Source: an uncultured bacterium
GTDB taxonomy: Bacteria > Verrucomicrobiota > Kiritimatiellia > PWTM01
Direction of reading: 5' to 3'
DNA length: 47,955 nucleotides
NCBI GenBank assembly: GCA_900661335.1
Contig: CAACVY010000011.1
Location: 1 to 47,955 of the forward strand
The stretch's first letter is position 1. Each line of letters begins with the position of its first letter. A program made the translations under genes and the position numbers. Shown here one piece after another: positions 17,697 through 27,295 of this stretch. A model generated the notes under the pieces. That model had not been told where the DNA came from. It did not search any database and worked only from the letters and a program-made list of their open reading frames with translations.

Positions 17697-18190
17697 GTGT
17701 GCAGTACAGGCCATCTGTCGACCAGCACGGGATCCTGCACCGATGCGCCCCCGGTGGTGGCACTGGATGTCCGGTCGCTGGTAGAGCGATGGTGGCGCAC
17801 GCTTGGCAAGCCCCCCGGAAAGCGCCGCGGGAGTGGAATGGCAGGATATGGTGTCTATGCCCGTGCGCTTGATCGTGATCAGCTGTACTGGTCCCGGACA
17901 AGTACCGGCGCTGACTTAGGTTCGACCCCCCGGGCCGGCCACTATGCGTTGGTGAATCTTTGCGATGATCTGATATTCGCCATTTTGGGGCCCCGCACGG
18001 GCGCGGTGACCGTCGTGCGACTGGAAGCAGAGCTCAACGTGCCGCTGGTCGTCGAATCCCGCCATCTGGGGAACGGCAGCCCGTGGTGGTTTGTCTGGCC
18101 CACATTGCCGTGACCGACGAGCCGGAGGCGATCGCATGGGCCTTGGAGTACCTAACATGTAGAATCTCAGGAAAGCCGTGCGACTCCCTT
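17697..18190 (+). other. Coding-like region of unknown identity, probably a broken gene
   Basis: An open frame at 17697-18113 contains GMAGYGVYARALDRDQLYW and GHYALVNLCDDLIFAILGPRTG. From about 18079 a second frame continues with QPVVVCLAHIAVTDEPEAIA and ALEYL, ending at about 18192. The switch of protein-like character between frames suggests a frameshifted gene. I do not recognise the family, so this is only a flag for a decayed gene upstream of the acyltransferase. Confidence 0.35.
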
Positions 18191-18321
18191 CGATGAGGCT
18201 GCGCCAACGCATTGGACAAGATGCTTTGGTAAACCGTCGACATGATTGTTGAGGAGTACTGGCCACGCGGGAGCGCAATATGCTTCATCTCCCAGCGCAA
18301 TCTCGTGATCGTCAACCCCTT

Positions 18322-19424
18322 ATGCTGACGGCCAGCGCAAATTTTAAGATAGCCAAATCCATGGCCGCCCTGGTCATTGTGATCGCGCATTTTGCGCAGG
18401 TTAGGAACTGGGGGCCGCTCGCTATCTATGGATCGCGGCACAAACGGGCTTGGCAATATTTGCCTATTCCTCGGGTTACTTCACGGCACTGAAATACAAA
18501 CCGGGGTATTCGCTCCTCGCTTTCTGGTCCAGAAAACTTGCGCGACTCTTGGGTCCGCTGTTCGTCGCCAACTTCTTCATCTTGACACTCCTTGCCTTGT
18601 CAGGGAAACAGAACGTTCTTCACTGGCATTCTTTACTGGCATTCCTGGGATTGAGCGGGTTTATTCGATTCTTCGGTATGATCAGTGGAACGCCATTAGG
18701 GAATGGGCTCTGGTTTCTGACTCTGCTCTGGATTTACTATTTAGTTTTTCCGATATTCGAACGGCTCTGCCGCGATCACCATATCGGAAGAAATCTAGTG
18801 CTGATTACGGGCATCGGTGCCCTAGTGCTGTCGAAGCTGACGTCGCCGGGAGTTGCCCTCTGGGAAACCGCCTGGTTTTTCCTTTGGGGCACGTATGCCG
18901 GAAAGCATCCGCCAAAACCCAATAGGGCTTTATACTTTTTCGTGACAGTTGCCTGCGCTGTGGCGATCCCCATCGCGCACGCCATGCAGGCGGACCCCGT
19001 CATTATTACTGCGTTGATTGCGGGCATAGGGATCGGCGTTGTCCTGTTGTTGACGACCTTTCCGCTACCGGTTCAATGGTCGGCACCTTTTGCCCCACTG
19101 TCCGTAATGATGTTGGAAATCTATGTTGTCCACACCTACCTTTTTGTGAGACTCTCAAGGGAGCCTATCATCGACCTGATGGTGTCATTTGTCCTGATCC
19201 TCGGCATGGCCGCCGTTCTGCATCCTGCCGGGCAGGCGCTGGGCGGATGGCTTGCGCGATGGACTGACGTGGGTTCCGGGCCGTTCGCCCTTGGCCGCCA
19301 TGGCCTTGGCGACGGCGGCGAGATGTCCGCGGATGGCGGGGATGTCCGTACGTACCGGCGAAGTGCGTGCCGCGACCAACCTGAAAACAACGGTGTCGGA
19401 GAATCTGCAAATGGAGCCGAATAA
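18322..19424 (+). pseudogene. Acyltransferase family 3 membrane protein with a frameshift in a G run
   Basis: Multi-pass acyltransferase of the type that adds O-acetyl or similar groups to polysaccharides. The first frame gives FKIAKSMAALVIVIAHFAQV (first helix with the conserved H) and breaks near 18414. The rest is in another frame: ARYLWIAAQTGLAIFAYSSGYF, then about nine more helices, including LLGPLFVANFF, LGNGLWFLTLLWIYYLVFP and MMLEIYVVHTYLF. One extra G in the GGGGG run at 18410-18414 would join the halves as RNWGAARYLWIAAQ. Without it, the first frame stops at 18492. The 3' end runs over the start of the next glycosyltransferase by 14 bp. A homopolymer sequencing error is a real alternative to gene loss. 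Confidence 0.75.
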
Positions 19425-20607
19425 GAAGCCACTCCGCATCGCTTTGGTTGCGCCCTACCCGGCCCAAATGGTGTTGCCACCCGAACGCATCAAGCCGGCC
19501 TACCGAAACCGGCCGGTACATCCCGCGCCCTGGGTGCGCTCGCTGACAACGGCGTTGCGGAAGCGCGAAGATGTGGAATTTCGCGTGTTCACGCATTCCC
19601 GTGCGGTCAACTCCGTGGTCGATGGCGAGGAAAACGGCGTTCCATTTACCGTGATCCCACAATACGAACCCGGCCGGGTGGATTGTTGGCACCTGCATCT
19701 GCCGGCGCGACTTCAATTCCGCTTGTACCTAAACCGTTACCGACCGGACCTGGTGCATGGTTTCGGCACCGAGTCCAGCTACGGTCTTATCGCGTCCGAA
19801 CAGCGGGCGCCTGGGGTCGTGTTTATCCAAGGGATCCAGACGGAGTTAGCTCGGTTCTACCAACATTATTCCAAAATCACTAAGTGGCTGCGTATCCAAC
19901 TAGAGCGGCGGGTGATCCGCCGGAGCTCGGGATTGATCGCGGAAACGAAATTCGCCGAGGCATGGGTGCGTAGAATGAATCCCCGTGTGGAAGTTGTGGT
20001 GATACCGCACGCGGTTAATCCGGAATTCTTCGAAGTCGAATCCGATTACTCATGCAACGATTGCCTGTGTGTGGGCACCCTGAATCATCATAAAGCCGTG
20101 GACACCGCCATCCGTGCCGTGGCGGCCGCGCGGGTACCGGATTGGCGGCTGATCATCATCGGCGACGGCCCATTGCGGAGCCCGTTGAAACAACTCGCTC
20201 GCGACCTGGGCGTCGCGCATCGTGTGGAGTTTTGCGGATACCGGAGTCGGTCACAGATTATTGAGCGGATGAAGACCGCACGCGCTCTCGTCATCCTTTC
20301 ACGAATGGATACCTCGCCGAACATCCTCACCGAGGCACACGCGGCGGGTCTGCCGGTAGTGGGGTCGCGGGCGGGCGGGATTCCGGATATGATCGAGGAG
20401 GGCCGGGATGGATTTTTAGTGGACGTGGATGATCATCTCGCGGCCGCGGAGAAACTGGATTTGCTGTGTTCCGATGTGGAACTTTGTCGGAGGCTCGGAA
20501 AGGCTGGCCGCGACAAGGTGCGCTGGCTTAACGATCCAGATCGGATCGCGGACTTGCACGTACAGTTCTACCACCACATCGTTGAACGCTACAAATATCG
20601 CACATGA
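19411..20607 (+). CDS. GT4-family glycosyltransferase
   Basis: Retaining GT-B glycosyltransferase of 398 residues. The N-terminal domain opens with LRIALVAPYPAQMVLPPERI and has LVHGFGTESSYGLIA. The C-terminal nucleotide-sugar domain has VVVIPHAVNPEFF, CVGTLNHHKAVDTAIRAV, LIIIGDGPLR, VEFCGYRSRSQIIERM and the E-x7-E region TEAHAAGLPVVGSRAGGIPDMIEE. ATG 19411 is chosen because homology begins a few residues later; the longer in-frame start at 19252 lies within the acyltransferase gene. The stop overlaps the ATG of the next gene (ATGA). Donor and acceptor sugars are unknown. Confidence 0.92.
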   Translation: MEPNKKPLRIALVAPYPAQMVLPPERIKPAYRNRPVHPAPWVRSLTTALRKREDVEFRVFTHSRAVNSVVDGEENGVPFTVIPQYEPGRVDCWHLHLPARLQFRLYLNRYRPDLVHGFGTESSYGLIASEQRAPGVVFIQGIQTELARFYQHYSKITKWLRIQLERRVIRRSSGLIAETKFAEAWVRRMNPRVEVVVIPHAVNPEFFEVESDYSCNDCLCVGTLNHHKAVDTAIRAVAAARVPDWRLIIIGDGPLRSPLKQLARDLGVAHRVEFCGYRSRSQIIERMKTARALVILSRMDTSPNILTEAHAAGLPVVGSRAGGIPDMIEEGRDGFLVDVDDHLAAAEKLDLLCSDVELCRRLGKAGRDKVRWLNDPDRIADLHVQFYHHIVERYKYRT

Positions 20608-22859
20608 AACAGATCGTATTCAAAAAAGGGAAGGCGCTGTGTGTGGAGGTTCCGCCGCCGGCGGTTGTACCGCGGCATTTGCTCGTCGAGGTACGGGCGA
20701 GTTGCATCAGCCCTGGAACGGAACTTGCTGGGTTGGCTGGTTCCGGGAAGACGTTGTGGCAGAGGTTTCGGGAGAATCCTGAAAAGGCCCTAGCGGTGCT
20801 GAAACGGATGATGAAGGGCCGCGATGTGTTGAAGGTGTTTGCCGAAGCAAAGGCGAAGCTGGAGGGCGAAACCCCCGCTGGTTACTCAGCGGCCGGAACC
20901 GTGCGTGCTGTCGGCGCTGAAGTCCAAGGGTTCACCGTAGGTATGCGTGTGGCCATCGTTGGCGCGGGTTTCGCCAATCACGCTGAGTGGGCGGTGGTTC
21001 CCAAAAATCTAGCCATCCGGATTCCCGACAATGTTTCATTCGAACAGGCCAGCACCTGTGCGCTGGGGGGAATTGCTCTCCATGGCATTCGACGTGCGGA
21101 TGTTCAGATTGGGGATTACGTCACGGTGGTGGGATGCGGTGCGATTGGGTTGTTGACCGTGCAGATGCTCCGCAGTGCCGGGTGCCGGGTGGTGGGCGTA
21201 GACCTAGATGAACGGCGGCTTGCCCTAGCCCGCCGCTTAGGCGCGGAGTTTGTGTTCAATCCGGAGAAGGACGACGTGGTTGCCAAGGTTCGGCATGTGA
21301 CGCAAGGACAGGGGGCTGACCGGGTGATCTTAACGGTGACAACCTTTTCATCGGCGCCGATCCGGGACGCATTTGCGATGTCGCGCCGAAAAGGACGCGT
21401 GGTGTTGATCGGTGTAGCCGGTCTGGAGTTGCCCCGCGAAGAGATGTACCGGAAAGAACTAGATTTCGTCATTTCAACCTCTTACGGACCGGGCCGCTAT
21501 GATCCGGAATACGAACTAGAAGGACATGACTACCCCTACGCCTACGTGCGATGGACTGAGCAGCGGAATATGGAGGCCTACCTGCAGCTGATCGCCAGTG
21601 GCCAGGTCAGACTGGAGGAAATGATTGAAAGCATCGTCCCGTACGAGCGAGCACCAGAAGCCTATGCTTCATTTATGGGCGAGAATAAACCCCTCCTCGT
21701 TATTCTGACTTATGCAAATGAAAGAGCGGACGCGGGGAGTTCGGCAAGGGTTTCAGCCCCATCGGTCTCGGATATCGAGTCTTCTGCCCCCTTAACAGCC
21801 CCCGGTACTGAACCGACTTTCGGCTTCTGTCCCGATACTTCGGCTACTCGCCTTCAGTCTTCTGATCTCAAGTCTGCACCCTGCATGCCACCGACCACAT
21901 CGGGCCCATTGCGGGTCGGCATTGTTGGGGCAGGGGCCTTTGTTCAGTCCGTGCACATTCCAAATCTTAAGCGGTTGAGAAAGGAATTTGTGGTGCGAGC
22001 GATATGCGACCAACAAGCACTGTCGGCACGCGAAGCCGCTCGGAGATTGAATGCTCCGAATTTGAGAATCGAGTCTGATTTCCGCAGGATCCTGGATGAC
22101 CCAAGTATAGATGTGGTTCTCATTGGTACGCGGCACGATAGTCATGCAAAATTGGCGATTGCCGCCCTGAATTCGGGCAAAGCAGTTTTCGTCGAAAAAC
22201 CGATGTGCATCACGAGAGATGAATTTGATGAATTGAAGCATGCGCTGGATCGGACATCGGCGCCATACATGGTGGGCTACAACCGCCGCTTCGCGCCAGC
22301 GGTTCGTAAGATCCGCGAGATCACGAGGCGACGCGTAAATCCGCTAATGATTCATTACACGATGAACGCCGGATATATTCCTTATGATCATTGGGTTCAC
22401 ACAAAAGAAGGGGGGGGGAGAATCATTGGGGAGGCCTGCCACATTTTTGACCTTTTTCGTTCACTTGTCGGCGTGGAAGCTTGCACCGTCAGTATAGATG
22501 GGATCATCCCGTCTACGGCGGCCGTAAGGTCCTCCGACAACGTGGTCGTCACGATTCAGTACGCGGACGGGTCGGTGTGTACTTTGCTTTATACGGCCCT
22601 GGGCACCAGTCTCGCATGGAAAGAACGTATGGAGGTATTCTGTGACCAGCAACTAATAGTCTTGGACGACTACGTCCGTTTGACCGCCTATGGTGTGGAC
22701 TGCACATGGAAAGCTAAGGTGCCGGATAAAGGGCATGCTGATGAACTGGCGTTCTTCGCGGAGGAAATACGACGTGGGCATCGTTTCCCGATACCGTGGG
22801 AGGAGCTGCAGGAGACCTGGCTGATATCGCGTCAAGTCGCCGACCAACTGACTGCCTAA
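20604..22859 (+). CDS. Bi-domain oxidoreductase: zinc-type alcohol dehydrogenase-like plus Gfo/Idh/MocA domain
   Basis: Two oxidoreductases in one chain of 751 residues. Residues 1-375 are a medium-chain dehydrogenase: SCISPGTEL, GYSAAGTVRAVG, GARVAIVG-like GMRVAIVGAG, and the Rossmann motif G177-x-G179-x-x-G182 in GCGAIGLL followed by acidic VDLDERR. A Ser/Pro/Thr-rich linker of about 60 residues follows. Residues 436-751 are Gfo/Idh/MocA-like: VGIVGAGAFVQSVHIPN (G442, G444), the catalytic-site EKP at 531-533, GYNRRFAPA and GGRIIGEACHIFDLF. This fused family is typical of polysaccharide clusters and is commonly next to heparinase-like genes, as here. It overlaps the upstream GT4 gene by ATGA. 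The substrate is probably a nucleotide sugar or a glycan end; this is inferred. Confidence 0.9.
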   Translation: MKQIVFKKGKALCVEVPPPAVVPRHLLVEVRASCISPGTELAGLAGSGKTLWQRFRENPEKALAVLKRMMKGRDVLKVFAEAKAKLEGETPAGYSAAGTVRAVGAEVQGFTVGMRVAIVGAGFANHAEWAVVPKNLAIRIPDNVSFEQASTCALGGIALHGIRRADVQIGDYVTVVGCGAIGLLTVQMLRSAGCRVVGVDLDERRLALARRLGAEFVFNPEKDDVVAKVRHVTQGQGADRVILTVTTFSSAPIRDAFAMSRRKGRVVLIGVAGLELPREEMYRKELDFVISTSYGPGRYDPEYELEGHDYPYAYVRWTEQRNMEAYLQLIASGQVRLEEMIESIVPYERAPEAYASFMGENKPLLVILTYANERADAGSSARVSAPSVSDIESSAPLTAPGTEPTFGFCPDTSATRLQSSDLKSAPCMPPTTSGPLRVGIVGAGAFVQSVHIPNLKRLRKEFVVRAICDQQALSAREAARRLNAPNLRIESDFRRILDDPSIDVVLIGTRHDSHAKLAIAALNSGKAVFVEKPMCITRDEFDELKHALDRTSAPYMVGYNRRFAPAVRKIREITRRRVNPLMIHYTMNAGYIPYDHWVHTKEGGGRIIGEACHIFDLFRSLVGVEACTVSIDGIIPSTAAVRSSDNVVVTIQYADGSVCTLLYTALGTSLAWKERMEVFCDQQLIVLDDYVRLTAYGVDCTWKAKVPDKGHADELAFFAEEIRRGHRFPIPWEELQETWLISRQVADQLTA

Positions 22860-22884
22860 GGCAGAAGAACACTATCCGCGACGA

Positions 22885-24146
22885 AAAAAAATACTTGTTA
22901 TCAAGCTCTTATGATCCCCCGAGCATGGCGGGAATCCGCGCACGTCGTCAAGGTAGATGTCTGCCACGATCTGGATTTGCCCCTATCGTCCTTGAAAGCA
23001 CATGCTGGCCGACCAATACCTTGATGAAGCCGGGACCACGTGTGCAGGTCTCGGCGCCGGACCTTGCGGCGTTCTACCGTAGGCTGTTTTGCCGGAAACG
23101 GGGAAACGGCGAAGTATGGGCTCACCCGGGACAATCGGTTTTCCACGTGGATGAACCGGTGGGTCAAGGTGCCTGACAAATACTTTCCCTGGATGGCGCG
23201 TGCCGTCCGAGCCGGTAAACAGCTGACGGAGGAAAAACCGCCTTGCTTGGTCTTTGCTGCAGAACCGCTGAGGACAAATCTTATAGTCGCGTATTGATTG
23301 CCCAGAGACTGAATACCCCTTGCGTAACCGAGTATCGCGATCTTTGGACTCAATCGCCCTATCCCGAGCATGACCGACCAATGGTGATTCATCGAGCGTT
23401 GCAGCGCGCATAGGAGCGAGCCATCCTTTCACGTGTTGACAAAGTGACAACGGTTTGCCGAGCCTTTCCAGAGATAGTACAAATATGGCGGATACCTTCG
23501 ATCGTCTCTAGCGCTGAATTATAACTTTTTTGCCCCAGAAGAGTTCGCGGACCTTATTCCGCGACCGCGCGTGGAAAACGTTTTATTCTTTCGTACGAGG
23601 GAGTTTTCTATACGAAACGCAGCCCATGATTTTTCTGGATAGATTAGCTGTGTTCGGTCATCGCCATCGCCTGAGCCCGAATGACTTCCGATTTCGATGG
23701 GCAGGTGCAGGTTTTGGCGTCCAAGAGTTAGAAAACCGTCTGTCTGTTCCAGACGTAGCTCCGTATTGTGTCTTACAGGAGCCGCGGCACAAAAGGACGC
23801 CCTTAGGCTACTTGCTGAAATCGATGCCGCCCTCGTGTTTTGAGCCGCAAACGATTTCGTCCATATCACGGCAAAACGGTTCGAGACCATCGGGCTCAGA
23901 GTTCCGGTATTGCCCGTATCGCCTCCGTGTGAGGCGGTGGAGATCGCATGCCGAGTAAACGTCGGTGTGCATGGCGATCAGTGCTCCGAGGACGTGGCTA
24001 GTGCATTGGCGCGTCTCTGGGACTCGGGGGTACTGGGCAAACGTGGTTTTTCGGAAACAGATCGAAACATCGCGACCGCAGTTGGTAGCGGACTGGCCAA
24101 ATTGTTTGAGGAGGTGCTGGGGGCAGAGAAAAGCTCCAAGATCTGA
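22885..24146 (+). pseudogene. Decayed GT4-family glycosyltransferase
   Basis: Pieces of one glycosyltransferase appear in order but in different frames, with several stops. N-terminus: KYLLSSSYDPPSMAGIRA (about 22890). Then RFSTWMNRWVKVPDKYFPWM (about 23135) and PPCLVFAAEPL (about 23240). Next, in another frame, CVTEYRDLWTQSPYPEHDRP (about 23322-23383). After that GVFY near 23603, and FRFRWAGAGFGVQELENRLS in the nucleotide-sugar domain (about 23690). The last 78 codons are open (23910-24146) and end KLFEEVLGAEKSS. At least four frameshifts or stops separate the parts, so the gene is dead. It once lay between the bi-domain oxidoreductase and the heparinase-family gene. Confidence 0.8.
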
Positions 24147-24301
24147 TTTTTCCTCAGGGGGGAGGTACAATTAAGCTATGGGAGGCGAATTCTCATCCCT
24201 GCAGCTCATAGCGCATCAGTGACTTTGGCGCCGGCACACACTCTCAAGTAGAGATATGATTAAGGTTTCGTTGTCAACTGGCCATTGCTCACTAATATAC
24301 G

Positions 24302-26176
24302 ATGCACCCTATAACGTTTTGTATTAAGGCCAAACGGCGGTTACGCCGCATCGCAGAGACTGTGGCTCCCCGTCTGATGTTTATGCCAATAGAAGGCCCG
24401 GCAGGGGCGGACGATCGCCTCCGACGATGGGCTGACGCCGTTCCATTTGCCGGACGTTTGTCGGTATGTGACCAAATGTCGTCCGAGCAACGGAATGCTA
24501 TAGTTCAACGAGCTGACGCGACTCTAAACTTTCAATTTGATCTTTTAGGCAGCGGCCCGTATCGGTTTGCGAACAAGATTGACTGGCATCTCGATTTCAA
24601 GAGTGGGTACCGGTGGAATCCACATTTGCCGCACACGCAATGTCGACCCCGCAAGGGTGCCGACATCAAGGTGCCCTGGGAGCTAAGCCGCTTTCATCAT
24701 GCGGTCACGTTAGCCCTTGCTTGGCAATGTACGAATGACGAGCGCTATCCAATGGGGCTTGCGGATCAGATCACGCATTGGATCGAATCAAATCCATTCG
24801 GGTTTGGTGTTAACTGGGCGTGTTCGATGGATGTCGCGATTCGGGCAGTCAATTGGTTGGTTGCAGCGGCTGTGCTCGTTGAAGCCTGGAAGGGTGATGA
24901 GTTCCGGCACTTCCGCGCCCTGTTGAATGCAGCCCTTTGGCAACATGCTCATTTTATTCGAACCCACCTTGAATGGAACGGGCCAAAAAAAATTGATGGC
25001 GGTAATCACTTTCTTGCAGACCTGACGGGACTGATTACGTTGGGGCGGTTTTTTGATGACACGACTTATGGCCGAAAAATATGGGCTTTTGGTCGTAAGG
25101 AGTTGGAGCGCCAAGTCGTGATCCAGGTATTGCCAGATGGTGTTCATTTTGAGCGATCGCCGTCTTACCACCGCCTTTGTTTGGAACTATTTCTCTGGTG
25201 TGGATCGCTGGCTGGAAAAGCAAATCAAGGGTTATCGCCGGTGTTTTGGGAACGGATCGGAAAAATGCAAAGCTTCGTGGCTGACTACATGAAGTCCTCT
25301 GGTGTCGCCCCGCTAATCGGGGACAATGACAACGGACGTTTACTTAACACCGGGTTGTTACCTTTTGGGGATCATCGCTATCTTTTGCCCCGTACCGAAG
25401 AGGGGGGTGTGTTTTACCTGGATCGTTTCCTCCTGGACGGGTGCATCTCCGTCGCGGAAATCCGAGGGCGCGCTGCAGCTTACCCGCATGGAGGCTTCTA
25501 TATCCTCCGGAATTCACGGGCGGAGGTGATAGTACGCGCCGGTGAACTCGGCCCGGCAGGGGGGCACGCTCATAATGACCAGCTTTCTTTCGAGCTAAAT
25601 CTGGATGGGTACGACATCTTTGTGGATCCGGGTACATATGTATACACCCCAGATCCAGATAAACGAAACCGATACCGTTCTACGTCAGCTCACAACACAC
25701 CACAAATCAATAACGCTGAACAGAACCCATTCGGCCCCTCTGTCTTTGGCTTGCCAGACTTTACTCGGACTCGGGTACTGCATTGGGCTGAGGATTCGTT
25801 TGAAGGAGAACACTACGGATTCCCTAATCTCGGCGCCCGGGAGTTAACAGTCCGCCGCTTGATCAAACTGAGCTCAACCGAGCTATACATCGAGGACAGA
25901 GTGACTAACTTACCGCCGCGCGCCAATCTGTCGTGGTGCTTCGCCCTCGCACCTGGACTAACAGCACGTTCGAGAGGACAACATGTGGACATTTTAAACG
26001 GCGGGTCCCGGAGCTGTTGTTTCGTCGTTCCCAGTGATGCGGAAATACTTATTGTTCCGTTCAGCTACAGCCCTTCGTACGGCATGGAGGTTCCAAGTAT
26101 CGCAATAGTATTCCGATTAGTCGCGGCACAAACTCTCTGGCGTGGTTCAACCCTTGTGATATTTGCAGAAAAATGA
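24302..26176 (+). CDS. Heparinase II/III-family protein (polysaccharide lyase-like)
   Basis: Protein of 624 residues with the two-domain layout of heparinase II/III-like enzymes: an N-terminal alpha/alpha toroid and a C-terminal beta-sandwich. Candidate catalytic residues match the family: N235-H236 in GGNHFLAD, Y289-H290 in ERSPSYHRL, and H422-A-H424-N-D in GGHAHNDQLSFEL. DNDNGRLL and DPGTYVYTPDP are also typical. No signal peptide is obvious at the N-terminus, so it may be cytoplasmic or exported by another route. In such clusters the protein usually sits beside the bi-domain oxidoreductase and is thought to cut or modify uronic-acid-containing glycans. The stop overlaps the next ATG (ATGA). 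Confidence 0.9.
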   Translation: MHPITFCIKAKRRLRRIAETVAPRLMFMPIEGPAGADDRLRRWADAVPFAGRLSVCDQMSSEQRNAIVQRADATLNFQFDLLGSGPYRFANKIDWHLDFKSGYRWNPHLPHTQCRPRKGADIKVPWELSRFHHAVTLALAWQCTNDERYPMGLADQITHWIESNPFGFGVNWACSMDVAIRAVNWLVAAAVLVEAWKGDEFRHFRALLNAALWQHAHFIRTHLEWNGPKKIDGGNHFLADLTGLITLGRFFDDTTYGRKIWAFGRKELERQVVIQVLPDGVHFERSPSYHRLCLELFLWCGSLAGKANQGLSPVFWERIGKMQSFVADYMKSSGVAPLIGDNDNGRLLNTGLLPFGDHRYLLPRTEEGGVFYLDRFLLDGCISVAEIRGRAAAYPHGGFYILRNSRAEVIVRAGELGPAGGHAHNDQLSFELNLDGYDIFVDPGTYVYTPDPDKRNRYRSTSAHNTPQINNAEQNPFGPSVFGLPDFTRTRVLHWAEDSFEGEHYGFPNLGARELTVRRLIKLSSTELYIEDRVTNLPPRANLSWCFALAPGLTARSRGQHVDILNGGSRSCCFVVPSDAEILIVPFSYSPSYGMEVPSIAIVFRLVAAQTLWRGSTLVIFAEK

Positions 26177-27270
26177 AAGTACTATTCGTATACTTAGGTC
26201 CTCTTGCATATAGAGGTCGTTTGCTTAAGCAAATTCGAACCCTTCAAGAATCTGGACATGAATGCATGTTGCTCCACGGGCAAACGGAAGACTCATCTCC
26301 GGATTATAATCGATATCCGTTCCACGTGCTCAGTTTTAGGGTGATCGAACAGCGGGGCAAACTGCGAACGTTCCTTAATCAGATGCGCTTTAATCTTTGG
26401 TGCGCCTTCAAAATTCTTTCCGCCCGGTGCGATGCAGTTGTTGCTGTGGCCCTTCAAAGTGCCCTCGGCGGTGCGGTGGCGAAACGACATAATCCCGCAC
26501 TTCGATTTGTTTATGACTGCAATGAGCTGTTCCTGGAAATGGTAAGTGGACGCCTTAAGAAATACATATGGGGCATGATTGAGCGAGAGGTGGCTAGCCG
26601 CTCGGATGTCATACTCCATGCCGAGCAACATCGGATGCAGTATTTTCATTCTAGGTATAAGACCCGAGCAAAGCCTGTACTTCTGGAGAATCTGCCGCAC
26701 TATAGAGACGAACCGTCACGTGGGAGATCGCCAGGGCCAGTGAAAGTTGTTTACCTTGGGGGGTTTGCTGCTGATCGATGTTGCTCTGAGATTGTTCGTG
26801 CGTTTGCACATGTGGAACCTACACAGTATCGACTCGACATGATCGGATTTTACCCTTCAGGTGAATATCGAGCGGTTCTTGAATCAGAAGTTGCTCGCTG
26901 CAAACCTGGAGTCATTCGTGTTTTGCCAGCTGTGCCCAATGAAAACATTCCCGAATTGTTATGCAACTACGATGTCGGGCTAGCCTTTTATGCAAAGACA
27001 AACCTTAATAACTACTACTGCGCTCCAAACAAAATTTATGATTACATTCAGTCGCGAGTGGCGATTGTTACGAACGATTATCCTGGGCTTAAGGCAGTCG
27101 TGGAGCACAACAAGATTGGCGTTTGTCTTCCCCGAGTAACTCCCGAAGCCATTCTAAACGCTGTGCGCGAGTGTATTGCTAGCGGTTGTGCTGAAAGAAT
27201 TACGGACGACATTCGTAAACGGTATAGTTGGGAGTCACAGGTGGATCGGTATCGCGCTATCTTCAGCTGA
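26173..27270 (+). CDS. GT4-like glycosyltransferase
   Basis: GT-B glycosyltransferase of 365 residues. It begins MKVLFVYLGPLAYRGRLLKQ. It has RFVYDCNELFLEM in the acceptor domain, VKVVYLGGFAADR at the domain junction, YRLDMIGFYPSGEYRAVLE, and NYDVGLAFYAKTNLNNYYCAPNKIYDYIQSRVAIV near the C-terminus, where the family glutamate region is reshaped to PNKIYDY. It starts inside the stop of the heparinase-family gene. Base composition is visibly more AT-rich than in the housekeeping genes, which may reflect later acquisition. The IS3 remnant begins only about 25 bases after its stop. Confidence 0.87.
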   Translation: MKVLFVYLGPLAYRGRLLKQIRTLQESGHECMLLHGQTEDSSPDYNRYPFHVLSFRVIEQRGKLRTFLNQMRFNLWCAFKILSARCDAVVAVALQSALGGAVAKRHNPALRFVYDCNELFLEMVSGRLKKYIWGMIEREVASRSDVILHAEQHRMQYFHSRYKTRAKPVLLENLPHYRDEPSRGRSPGPVKVVYLGGFAADRCCSEIVRAFAHVEPTQYRLDMIGFYPSGEYRAVLESEVARCKPGVIRVLPAVPNENIPELLCNYDVGLAFYAKTNLNNYYCAPNKIYDYIQSRVAIVTNDYPGLKAVVEHNKIGVCLPRVTPEAILNAVRECIASGCAERITDDIRKRYSWESQVDRYRAIFS

Positions 27271-27295
27271 AGGACTAAATTGTAGCGCACCAGGT

